This document shows positions 1-7,961 of a stretch of DNA of 64,000 nucleotides, in pieces. The stretch spans positions 2,418,001 to 2,482,000 of the forward strand of contig CAWCQQ010000002.1 of NCBI GenBank assembly GCA_963797675.1, written 5' to 3'. The first letter of the stretch is position 1; every line of letters begins with the position of its first letter. The notes beneath the pieces were generated by a model. It had not been told where the DNA came from and searched no databases. It saw nothing but the letters and a program-made list of their open reading frames with translations. Source of the DNA: DASQPR01 sp963797675 (GTDB taxonomy: Bacteria > Actinomycetota > Actinomycetes > Mycobacteriales > Micromonosporaceae). Position numbers and translations under genes: made by a program.

Positions 1-224
1 CAGCTGGGTCCGCTCCACCGACGCGCCGAGCGGGCCGCAGGTCGATGTCGTTGTCGGCGGTGAGCAGAGATGCCTGGTAGACTGGAGTCATGCCGACAGC
101 GTATCGCACACCTGTGCTATTCGGCGGCGCATCCCCGGGCGCCGATGTGCTGATGCTCCTGGTGACGCGGATCCGTCGGCTCGGCGATGCCGGCCGGCGG
201 ACCCCGTCAACCTATTCCGAGGAG
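1..224. other. No confident gene at left edge
   Basis: A short plus-strand frame (70 codons from an ATG at 90) crosses into the 3' end of the convergent GH30 gene. It has no recognisable family and no clear ribosome binding site. I see no RNA gene or repeat here. The first bases may belong to a gene outside the window. Confidence 0.4.
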
Positions 225-2082
225 CTACGCCGGCAGGTTCCACTGCTGGTTGGCGCCGCCACCGCAGGCCCAGATCTGCAGTGGTGTGCCGTCCGCCGAT
301 GATGGCCCGGTGGCGTCGAGACACTTCCCGGAGCTCGGGTTGATCAGCTGCGTACCGCTGGCCTGCCAGACTTGCGCGGCGGTGCCGTTGCAGTCGTACA
401 GCTGGACCTTCGTGCCGTTCGCGGTGCCGGCCGCGGCCACGTCCATGCACTTGCCGAGCGCCCGGATGGTGCCGTCGGTGCCGACCGTCCAGGACTGCGC
501 GGTCGTGCCGTTGCAGGTGTAGAGCTGGATCTGCGTGCCGTTCGTGGTGCTGCCCGGACGCGACGTCGACGCACTTGCCGCCGTATCCGGTGATCGCGCC
601 GGTGTGCGCGGTGCCGCCACCGCCGGAGCCCGGCGTGCCGGACCAGGTGAACGTCGCCGACGTCGCGGCCGGGATGCTGTACGTGAACGACTCGTTGCCC
701 CAGACCACCTTGACCGACTGGGCGCTCGACGTGCCGTTGTAGGCGACCAGTGCCTTCGAGCCGTCCGGGTTCTTCCAGGCGACGTCCGGCACGTTCGTGG
801 TCGTGTTCGAATCGATCCGGAACGCGCCCGGCTTCACGAACTTCGTCAGCTGGCCCATGTCGTAGTACTCGACCGTGTAGTCGACCTGGCCGGAGCGGCT
901 GTCCCCGTTGTGTACGGTGATCAGCCCGGTACACGTACCGCAGCCGCCGTTGTGCGGGCCCATGTTCTGGTCGACCGCGAGGCTCCACTTCGTGACCGTG
1001 GTACCCCAGTTCCGGGTGTAGCTGATGATGTTGTTCATGTCCTCGTTCTGCTGGTTCGCGATCCAGGTGCCGCCGGAGTGCTCGGTGTCGAAGGCGATCG
1101 TCGACGGGAACTGGTTGTGCACGGTGGTCTGCTCGGAGACGTCACCTTCGTAGCCGTGCCACGCGATGCCGCCGAACAGCGAGTCGTTGCGGATCGCGGT
1201 GTCGTTCATGAGCTGGGACGCCCACGAGTCGTACGCGTCCCAGTTCCAGTCGTTGATCAGCACCTTCGTGGTCAGACCGGCGGCGTGCAGTGCCGGTAGC
1301 AGATCGGTGCCGACGAAGAAGTCGAGACCGCTCTCGGTCCACTGCATCGACGGATATCCGGCGCAGCAACCGGGCTCGTTCTGCGGTGCCACGTAGTCGA
1401 TGTGGATGCCCTGCGCCGCGTACGCCTGGATGTACTTGACGAAGTACTGCGCGTACGCGCCGTAGTACTGGGCCTGCAGATAGCCCTGCGAATAGGCGCC
1501 GCTGTCCTTCATCCACGGCGGCGCGGTCCACGGTACCGCCATGATCTTCACGTTCGGGTTCAGCTGCTGCGCCTGCTTCGTGAGCGGCGCGACGTCCGCG
1601 AGGTCGTGGCTGATCGAGAACCGTGACAGGCTGGTGTCCACCGCGCCGTCGTCGTAGGTGTAGTTCGAGCGGGCCAGGTCGGACGCGCCCATCGGGTTGC
1701 GCAGGAAGTCCAGGCCGATGCCGCTGGTGGGGGAGAAGAGCGCGGTCATCACCGAACTCCGCGTGCTCGCGGACAGCGCTCCGCTGGAGTTCATCAGCCA
1801 GGCGGCGGTGTCGGTGAAGGACGCGCCGGCGCCGATGAACTGCTGGTACGTCGTGTTTTCGTTGACCGTGATGGTCTGGCTCGCCGAGCCGCTGGTGGAT
1901 GCGAAGCTGATCGGCGTCTGCTGCTGCAGGCCGCGCGTGACGTTACGGCCGGCGGAGTCGTTCGTCGTGGTGAGCCAGACGTTGACGGCTTCGTTAGCCG
2001 CGCTGGCCGGCGAGGCCGCCGCGATGCCGACCGAAGCCGCGACGGCGATGGTCGCCGCCCAGATCATGATGGAACGTGTCAT
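225..2082 (-). CDS. Secreted GH30 glucanase with C-terminal ricin-type lectin domain (one frameshift)
   Basis: This is an exported glycoside hydrolase of the glucosylceramidase/endo-beta-1,6-glucanase family. A Sec signal peptide covers residues 1-28 (ends SPASAA). The GH30 barrel follows, with the acid/base Glu in APQNEP (E236) and the nucleophile Glu in FDTEHSGG (E334), then the usual beta-rich side domain. A glycine linker leads to a ricin-B-like domain starting ITGYGGKCVDV. The frame breaks near 553, where an extra G in a G run shifts it. In the next frame the lectin domain continues with several QxW-type repeats to a TAG stop at 225. SD AAGGGG lies 7 nt before the ATG. One extra base explains everything, so a base-calling error is likely. 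Substrate is probably beta-1,6- or mixed beta-glucan (inferred from the family). Confidence 0.88.
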
Positions 2083-2330
2083 TGCGATCCCCTTGGGGCA
2101 GGAAGATGCGCGAACACGGGTGTGTCCACGATGGATCGCCAGGCGCCCACCGTCAGGTCCGCCCGGATGACCATTGACGGTTAGGTTTATTTACAGCAGG
2201 AAACACCCACGTAACGTCGACTGTCAATAGGTTGCCGGTCGTATACGGCCCGACCAGCCAACATTGGCGCTGGTCAGAATTTTTTCGGGTCTTAATTTGA
2301 GTCGCGCGCGAATGTGGCCCGACACATCTA

Positions 2331-2359
2331 TTGACTGCTATGTAACCAGGGCGCAACAC
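2331..2359 (+). promoter_or_regulatory. Candidate promoter of the discoidin-DUF1996 gene
   Basis: TTGACT at 2331-2336 is followed after 17 bp by a poor -10 (CAACAC, or AACACT at 18 bp). The weak -10 is tolerated here because the layout matches the better promoter at 11573-11601, with the same palindrome about 10 bp downstream. The rest of 2083-2330 holds AT-rich stretches and a minus-strand TTGACA, probably part of the GH30 promoter. Confidence 0.45.
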
Positions 2360-2369
2360 TCGGGGAATG

Positions 2370-2383
2370 GGAGAGCGCTCTCC
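2370..2383. promoter_or_regulatory. LacI-family operator GGAGAGCGCTCTCC
   Basis: This is a perfect 14-bp palindrome with the central CG step typical of LacI-family sites. It sits about 10 bp downstream of the candidate -10 and 38 bp before the ATG at 2421. The identical 14-mer recurs at 11548-11561, and a variant lies just upstream of the LacI gene itself. It would block transcription of the discoidin-DUF1996 gene and perhaps the divergent GH30 gene. Confidence 0.8.
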
Positions 2384-2420
2384 GATCGATGTTCCCATCC
2401 CATCCCCTGAGGGAGAACCG

Positions 2421-3824
2421 ATGAGTCCAGGCTCCTTAGTTCCACGCGGTCACAGAAGACGGCGGATTGCCGGTCTGATGGCGCTCACGCTGGCTGCATC
2501 ATTCGCCACGATCGTCGCCTCGGCCGCTCCGGCCAGCGCGACCGATCCGCTGATCTCGCTGGAGAAGCCGGCCGCGGCATCATCCGTGGAGAACGGCGGC
2601 ACGCTCGCCGTCGCGGTCGACGACGGCAACAGTACGACGCGTTGGGCGAGCGTCGGCCAGAGCGATCCACAGTGGATCCAGATCGATCTCGGCGCCACCG
2701 CCACGATCAGTCAGGTGACGCTGCAATGGGAGGTCGCGTACGCGAAGGCGTTCCAGATCCAGACATCGCCCGACGGCACCACGTGGACGAGCATCTACTC
2801 GACCACGACCGGCACCGGTGGCACGCAGACGCTCGCGGTGACCGGGTCCGGCCGCTACGTCCGGATGTACGGCACGCAGCGCGGCACCCAGTACGGCTAC
2901 TCGCTGTACGAGTTCTCGATCTACGGCGTCCTGCCACCGCCGAGCGGCGTCTACATCCTGGCCAACCCGCAGGTCACCGGGCAGACGCCGGCGACGGGTC
3001 AGCCGACGCCGACCGGCTTCCACGAGTTCCAGGCCAACTGCTCGGCCAACCACGAACTCCCGGACGACCCGATCGTGTTCCCGAACCAGCCGGGTGCCTC
3101 GCACATGCACACGTTCCTCGGCAACACCGCGACCACCGCCAACACCACGACGGTGCCGCAGTTCGAGGCCGGTGGCACGACATGCCTCGCACCGGGTGAC
3201 AAGTCGGGCTACTGGATGCCGACGATGTACAACGGCACGCAGATGATCCTGCCGACCGGCGTACAGGTCATCTACTACAAGACCGGCATCACCGACTACA
3301 CCGCCGTCCGGCCGTTCCCGCCTGGCCTGCGGTTCCTGGTCGGCAGCCCGACGCAGAGCGAGGCGCAGTTCCAGAACCTGCCCGGTGCGATCGAGGGCTG
3401 GGAGTGCGGCAACAGCTACTTCAACTGGGACTTCCCGGCGACCTGCCCGGCCGGCTCCCAGCTGAACATCCGGCTGCAGTCGCCGAGTTGCTGGAACGGC
3501 CTCTATCTGGACACGCCGGACCACAAGAGCCACATGGCGTACCCGGTGAACGGTGTCTGCCCGGCCGACCACCCGATCGCGCTTCCGTTGATCGAGTTCA
3601 AGATGGCGTTCCCGGTCAGCGGCGACCTGTCGCAGCTGCGGTTGTCGAGTGGGCGAGGTTACTCGTTCCACTTCGACTTCTTCAACGATTGGGACCCGGC
3701 GACGCTGGCCGCGATGGTCACGCACTGCGTCAACGGTGGCCTGCAGTGTGACGCGCACGGCTACGACCAGAACCAGCCGTCGAAGGGCGCCGTGCTCGAC
3801 TCGAACTACCTGCTCATTCACTAA
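2421..3824 (+). CDS. Secreted discoidin (F5/8 type C) + DUF1996 protein
   Basis: The protein has 467 residues. The signal peptide ends PASA-T (about residue 40). An F5/8 type C (CBM32-like) carbohydrate-binding domain covers about 42-168 (TRWAS, DPQWIQIDLG, GRYVRMYGT, GYSLYEF). A DUF1996 domain fills the rest, with its HMHTFLG motif, WECG and a C-terminal SFHFDFFNDW segment. DUF1996 is common in fungal and actinobacterial secreted proteins and has no settled activity; co-regulation with glucanases suggests a role on polysaccharide surfaces. I chose the ATG at 2421 because SD GGGAGAA precedes it. An upstream in-frame ATG at 2367 lies within the operator and is unlikely to be used. Confidence 0.9.
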   Translation: MSPGSLVPRGHRRRRIAGLMALTLAASFATIVASAAPASATDPLISLEKPAAASSVENGGTLAVAVDDGNSTTRWASVGQSDPQWIQIDLGATATISQVTLQWEVAYAKAFQIQTSPDGTTWTSIYSTTTGTGGTQTLAVTGSGRYVRMYGTQRGTQYGYSLYEFSIYGVLPPPSGVYILANPQVTGQTPATGQPTPTGFHEFQANCSANHELPDDPIVFPNQPGASHMHTFLGNTATTANTTTVPQFEAGGTTCLAPGDKSGYWMPTMYNGTQMILPTGVQVIYYKTGITDYTAVRPFPPGLRFLVGSPTQSEAQFQNLPGAIEGWECGNSYFNWDFPATCPAGSQLNIRLQSPSCWNGLYLDTPDHKSHMAYPVNGVCPADHPIALPLIEFKMAFPVSGDLSQLRLSSGRGYSFHFDFFNDWDPATLAAMVTHCVNGGLQCDAHGYDQNQPSKGAVLDSNYLLIH

Positions 3825-3887
3825 CATCTCGCCGCGAGCCGGCTCGGCCTTCCCCGGGCCGGCCCGCATCCTTTCGGGAGCACGCAC

Positions 3888-4394
3888 ATGATGAAGAAGC
3901 TCGCGCTGGTTGCGCTCGCATCCGCGCTCGCGCTCGCCGCCTGCGCACATGGGGGTACGGCCGACCAAGCGTCCGTGCCGTCCGCGGCGGCGAAGCTCGT
4001 CTGCAGCAGCGATGCCGTCGGCGACGTCGCGACGAGCCTCGGTATCGGGGTCACCACGCCGGTCACGTCGACGTGGTCACACAGCGTCTACAGCTGCCGG
4101 TACGTGTTCGTGGCCGGCGTCATGGTGCTTTCCGTCGAAGATCATCCGGACAGTGCGTCGGCAACGACGGCATTCATGTCCGGTGAGCCGTCCGGCGCGA
4201 CCGTAGTTCCTGGTCTGGGGCAGCAGGCCTACGCTCGCGCCGACGGTTCGGCGGTGGTCCGCAAGGACGCATCGGTATTGACGGTGGATGTCAGCGGCTT
4301 ACCGGCAACGTTCGGCGTGCCACCGCACCCGCGCAACATCAACGCGATCACCGTGGCCGGCGCGATACTCGCCTGCTGGACCGAGGACCAGTAG
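3888..4394 (+). CDS. Small lipoprotein, function unknown
   Basis: This 168-residue protein has a lipoprotein signal peptide: a KK start, a hydrophobic stretch and lipobox LAAC near residue 19. The mature part has a few cysteines and looks like the small DUF3558-type actinobacterial lipoproteins, but I cannot assign it firmly. SD CGGGAG lies 7 nt before the first of two tandem ATGs. It is 63 bp after the DUF1996 gene on the same strand, so co-transcription is possible. It ends in TAG, 15 bp from the convergent MFS gene. Confidence 0.75.
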   Translation: MMKKLALVALASALALAACAHGGTADQASVPSAAAKLVCSSDAVGDVATSLGIGVTTPVTSTWSHSVYSCRYVFVAGVMVLSVEDHPDSASATTAFMSGEPSGATVVPGLGQQAYARADGSAVVRKDASVLTVDVSGLPATFGVPPHPRNINAITVAGAILACWTEDQ

Positions 4395-4408
4395 TTCAGG
4401 CCATTAGT

Positions 4409-5761
4409 TCAGGCCGGCTCAGGCATTCGGCCCGACGCCGCGACCGGGACCGGATCGCTGGTCGGCGCGTCGTCGCGTGGCAGCGCCACCAGCATGTAGA
4501 GCGCCGCGATCACGATGAGCAATCCGCTGGCGGTGAAGATCGTGTCGTACGGCCCAATCGTGATACCGGCGACATGTGCGTGCAGTGAGCGCAGGGCCGT
4601 GCTCGCGAGCAGGCCGCTGACCAGGACTGACGTGATCGAGGCAAGCTGAAGGACCGGCATCAGGACGGACTGCATCCGGCCGAGGTACTCCTTCGGCGTG
4701 TGCTTGAGCAGGACCGGCGTGAGTGCCGTGTTGTACGCGATCGTCGGCACCGAGATCGCGGCGAACAGGACGGCGCCGCCGACGAACGTGGTCTGCCGCG
4801 CGAGGATGAGGACGAACGCACCGCCGATCAACATCCCCAGCCAGATCATGCGGCGCGCACCCATCATCCGGACCAATCGCGCGGACACGAGAGCACCGGC
4901 AATCGCGCCGATGCCGAAGCACATGTCGACGAATCCGAGCAACTTCGCCGGCGAGTGGAGATTGTTCGTGAGGAAGAAGACCATCACCGACGTGAGCGAG
5001 CCCGCGCCGAGGCTGGCGATCACGAAGCCGTACAGGATCCGCTTCATGTACCGGTTTCCGGCGAACCACCGCAGACCCCGGCGGAAGTCCTGCCACGGTC
5101 CGGGCCGGTCGCCGGACTCCGGTGCGGCGGCGCCCTCGGGCAGGTTGACCGACCGGATCATGACGTACGAAACGACGTACGTCAGCGCGTTGAACAGGAG
5201 TGCCCACTGCAGGCCGATCGTGATCAGGAGCGGTGCGGCCAGCGGCGGGCCGATGATCGAGACGGCACCCGCTGTGGCCTGACCGATGCCCGCCGCACGA
5301 GCACGATCCTCCGGGCTGTCGACGACGTCGCCGATCACGACGAAACGCGACTGGTTGAAGAACTGGCCGGCGCCGTTGACCGCGAATACGACCACGTAGA
5401 TGCAGCCCAGCCAAGCGGCGACCGGCAGGCTCCGCACCGGAAGGAAGGACAGAACGGCCAGCGCACCGACGATGACGATGCGCACCACCTCGGTACGCAG
5501 CATCGTGGTGCGCCGGTTCCACCGGTCTACGAACACGCCGGACAGCGGGCCGACGAGCAGGACGGCGGCGCTCATGACGGTCATCACGGCGCCGACCGCG
5601 ATCGGTGCCCAGGTCGTCGGGTGTCCGCGTCGATCGACCGCGAGGATGGTGACGATCCACAGGACGAGTGTTATGTCGAATGCGGCGTCGCCGAGCATGG
5701 ACGTTGTCTGGCCGACCCACAGCTTGGCGTACCGCTTGTTGATCAAGAAGCGATCGATCAT
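4409..5761 (-). CDS. MFS transporter (MFS_3/EntS-like)
   Basis: This 450-residue protein has about 12 hydrophobic helices. It begins with a short cytoplasmic KRYAKLWVGQ segment typical of the MFS_3 (enterobactin/macrolide exporter-like) group. The signature loop after helix 2 is seen as GVFVDRWNRRTTM. It is probably a drug or metabolite exporter. No neighbouring gene defines its substrate. The ribosome binding site is weak, and the start was chosen because the conserved N-terminus begins at this ATG. Confidence 0.88.
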   Translation of the reverse strand: MIDRFLINKRYAKLWVGQTTSMLGDAAFDITLVLWIVTILAVDRRGHPTTWAPIAVGAVMTVMSAAVLLVGPLSGVFVDRWNRRTTMLRTEVVRIVIVGALAVLSFLPVRSLPVAAWLGCIYVVVFAVNGAGQFFNQSRFVVIGDVVDSPEDRARAAGIGQATAGAVSIIGPPLAAPLLITIGLQWALLFNALTYVVSYVMIRSVNLPEGAAAPESGDRPGPWQDFRRGLRWFAGNRYMKRILYGFVIASLGAGSLTSVMVFFLTNNLHSPAKLLGFVDMCFGIGAIAGALVSARLVRMMGARRMIWLGMLIGGAFVLILARQTTFVGGAVLFAAISVPTIAYNTALTPVLLKHTPKEYLGRMQSVLMPVLQLASITSVLVSGLLASTALRSLHAHVAGITIGPYDTIFTASGLLIVIAALYMLVALPRDDAPTSDPVPVAASGRMPEPA

Positions 5762-5819
5762 CCGGAATGTTTATCACATTTCGGGCGCGCGCACTGTCCT
5801 GACTGGCGAGGGTGGCCGG

Positions 5820-6338
5820 TCAGCCCATCGTCTTCGCGCCGTCGATCGCCTCGCGGATGATGTCCGCGTGCCCGGCGTGCTGGGATGTCTCGGCGATGAT
5901 GTGCAGCACCGCGCGCCGGACCGACCAGCTCTTACCCTTCTCGAACCAGGGCGCCACCGGCAGCGGGTGCGACGCGTCCAGGTCGAGCGTCGAGACCAGC
6001 TCGTCGGTGTGCGCGGCCACGGCGCTGTAGCCGTCGAGCAGGCTGTCGAGCGTCTCGCCGTCGGTCATCCGGAACCCGTTTTCCCAGTCCTGCGGCACGC
6101 TCTCCATCGCGGTAGCACCGCCGATCGCGAAGCGCATCCAGCCGGCCTCGACGTTCGCCACGTGCTTGATCAGGCCGCCGAGGCAGAGCACGCTCACCGT
6201 GGTCGGTTTGGACGCCTGCTCATCGGTCAGCCCGCGGGTCGTGTATCGCAGGAAGTCGCGGTGCTTCCGCAGCGTCTCCAGCATGTCGAGACGTTCCTGA
6301 TCGAGGGCGATGTCGGTGGAGGTCATGTCGTATCTCAT
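5820..6338 (-). CDS. DinB/DUF664 family protein
   Basis: This is a 172-residue four-helix DinB-fold protein of the DUF664 type. Metal-ligand histidines are visible in LIKHVANVEAGW and in the C-terminal HIIAETSQHAGHADIIRE motif. In actinobacteria this family includes mycothiol-dependent S-transferases that detoxify electrophiles, and that role is inferred. An alternative ATG at 6326 (MTSTD) has a better placed GAG-rich upstream sequence and may be the true start. Confidence 0.88.
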   Translation of the reverse strand: MRYDMTSTDIALDQERLDMLETLRKHRDFLRYTTRGLTDEQASKPTTVSVLCLGGLIKHVANVEAGWMRFAIGGATAMESVPQDWENGFRMTDGETLDSLLDGYSAVAAHTDELVSTLDLDASHPLPVAPWFEKGKSWSVRRAVLHIIAETSQHAGHADIIREAIDGAKTMG

Positions 6339-6469
6339 TTCCGGGCAAACTGCACGTTCTTATCGGTCGGCCCAGCTTAGAACGTGCCCCCGACAGAAAC
6401 GCGCCGGTCCCCGGATCGTCTGCAGAGCGGCATAATGGCGGCGGCCATCCCTGCGACGTTCGGAGCGAC

Positions 6470-6790
6470 GTGCAAACCATCCCCACCGCTGACGAAATCC
6501 GTGCGTACCCCGCCTTCGGCCGGGTGAAGGCCGCCGCGACCTGGAACGGCCCGGTGGCCGAGCTGGCTCTGGTGCTCTTCCTCGTCGCCGCGGGATACGG
6601 CGTGTACGCGCGGCACATGTGGGCGATCGTGGTGGCCGGCGTCATCTCGCTGGCCGGCGTCGGTGTCCAGCTGTACGGGTTCCGGAAGGGCCGTGAGCCG
6701 CTTCTGGAGATCTCGGAGGACGACAAGGTGCGCGCCGCGGTGTGGAAGCTGGCCGCCCGCGACGTGGCCGTGCGGCCCTGGCGGCGATGA
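6470..6790 (+). CDS. Small two-helix membrane protein
   Basis: This 106-residue protein has an amphipathic N-terminus and two hydrophobic segments (about 31-47 and 51-70). A charged cytoplasmic tail follows (RKGREPLLEISEDDK). The GTG start has SD CGGAG 5 nt upstream. No family recognised. It stands alone between the DinB gene and the LacI gene. Confidence 0.65.
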   Translation: MQTIPTADEIRAYPAFGRVKAAATWNGPVAELALVLFLVAAGYGVYARHMWAIVVAGVISLAGVGVQLYGFRKGREPLLEISEDDKVRAAVWKLAARDVAVRPWRR

Positions 6791-6819
6791 CCGGGACCGG
6801 TGCGCCCGGGCGGGCGGTG

Positions 6820-7875
6820 TCAGGCCGACTGGCGACGGATCAGCGTTGACTCGAAGATGGTTGAGGTCACCGGTCGCGGACCCTCGTCGATCCTGGACAG
6901 TAGGAGCCGCGCCATTTCCGCGGCCATGTCCTCGACGGGTTGCCGCACCGTGGTGAGTTCGGGCCGGGACGCGAGCGCGGCCCGGCTGTCGTCGAAGCCG
7001 ATCACCGCGACGTCGTTCGGGACCCGCAGCCCGCGGTCGCGGAGCACGTGTACGGCGCCCAGTGCCATCAGATCGTTCGCGGCGAACACGCCGTCCAGCC
7101 CGGGCACCTCCGCGAGCAGCCGCGTCATCGCGATCTCACCGCCCACCTGGGTGAAGTTGCCCTCGACCGACGGCACGTAGGCGACGCCGAGGCGGGCCAT
7201 CGCATCCCGGAAACCGGCCAACCGATCCTGGCCGCCGGGCGTGTCCAGCGGCCCGTTGATCGTCACGATCGAGCGGCATCCGCGGGCGATCAGGTGCTCG
7301 GCCGCGAGCGCGGCGCCGGCCTGCTGGTGTACGTCGACGTAGCAGATCGGCAGCGGTGAGGCCGGCCGCGCGAACAGCACCGCGGCAACGCCTGCCTCGA
7401 CGAGCATCGTCGGCAGCGGATCGGTCGAGTACATCGAGACGAGCATGACGCCGTCGATGTCACCCTGGCGAAGATAGGCCATCAGGCGGTCGCGAGCAGC
7501 CCCACTGTTGATGTGCATCAGCACCATGCGCACGTCGGTCTCGCCGAGGTGGCTCAGCGCGCCGCTGGCGATGCGGCCGAAGAACGGATCGTCGAACGCG
7601 TGCCCGGGGAACGGATCGCCGAACGCGTCCACCGCGGAGACGACCAGCGCAACGGAGTGCGTACGGCCGGTGACCAGTGATCGAGCCGCTCGGTTCGGCA
7701 CGTATCCGGTCTCGGCCACGGCTCGCTGTACCGATTCGGCGATCACCGGATCGACGTTGCGGACACCGTTGATCACCCGGGACACGGTCGCCCGGGACAC
7801 TCCGGCGGCGCGGGCAACGTGTTCCAGCGTCGGAGGTTGCCCGTCCTGCAGGGGTCGCGAAGTCATAGACGCCAT
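6820..7875 (-). CDS. LacI-family transcriptional repressor of the hydrolase genes
   Basis: This regulator has about 351 residues. An N-terminal LacI helix-turn-helix is clear (TLEHVARAAGVSRATVSRVI) with hinge VDPVIAESVQRAVAETGYVPN. The periplasmic-binding-protein-like sensor domain follows, with the typical GFDDSRAALASRPELTTV near the end. A variant of the GGAGAGCGCTCTCC palindrome lies 14 bp upstream of the start, which suggests autoregulation. Identical sites precede the DUF1996 and GH16-fusion genes, so it is very likely the local repressor of glycan-degradation genes, released by an oligosaccharide. I chose the ATG at 7875; an ATG at 7866 is possible. Upstream in-frame codons run through the operator and are probably not coding. 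Confidence 0.92.
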   Translation of the reverse strand: MASMTSRPLQDGQPPTLEHVARAAGVSRATVSRVINGVRNVDPVIAESVQRAVAETGYVPNRAARSLVTGRTHSVALVVSAVDAFGDPFPGHAFDDPFFGRIASGALSHLGETDVRMVLMHINSGAARDRLMAYLRQGDIDGVMLVSMYSTDPLPTMLVEAGVAAVLFARPASPLPICYVDVHQQAGAALAAEHLIARGCRSIVTINGPLDTPGGQDRLAGFRDAMARLGVAYVPSVEGNFTQVGGEIAMTRLLAEVPGLDGVFAANDLMALGAVHVLRDRGLRVPNDVAVIGFDDSRAALASRPELTTVRQPVEDMAAEMARLLLSRIDEGPRPVTSTIFESTLIRRQSA

Positions 7876-7888
7876 TAAAACATGGCCC

Positions 7889-7904
7889 GGGAGAGCGATT
7901 TCCC
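7889..7904. promoter_or_regulatory. Variant LacI operator upstream of the LacI gene
   Basis: GGGAGAGCGATTTCCC is an imperfect palindrome whose left half matches the 14-bp operator. It lies directly before the repressor start, consistent with weak autoregulation. Confidence 0.65.
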
Positions 7905-7910
7905 AGTTGC

Positions 7911-7945
7911 GGTACCGGTTCCGCGACAGTTGCGGAACCGGTACC
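7911..7945 (-). terminator. Perfect 14-bp inverted repeat between the GH16 fusion gene and lacI-type gene
   Basis: GGTACCGGTTCCGC and its exact reverse complement flank a 7-nt loop. It lies 17 bp past the stop of the large upstream gene and before the repressor start. There is no T run, so it could be a hairpin terminator of the hydrolase transcript, an mRNA-stabilising hairpin or a DNA operator. Confidence 0.55.
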
Positions 7946-7961
7946 ACCTGGTCTTACGTGC

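Noticed and set aside
90..302. 70-codon plus-strand frame at the left edge
   Set aside because: It overlaps the restored 3' end of the GH30 gene, has no SD and no recognisable motif.
2580..3968. 462-codon open frame antisense to the DUF1996 gene
   Set aside because: High-GC third-position effect; composition is Arg/Val/Gly-rich with no family motif, while the sense strand encodes a clear protein.
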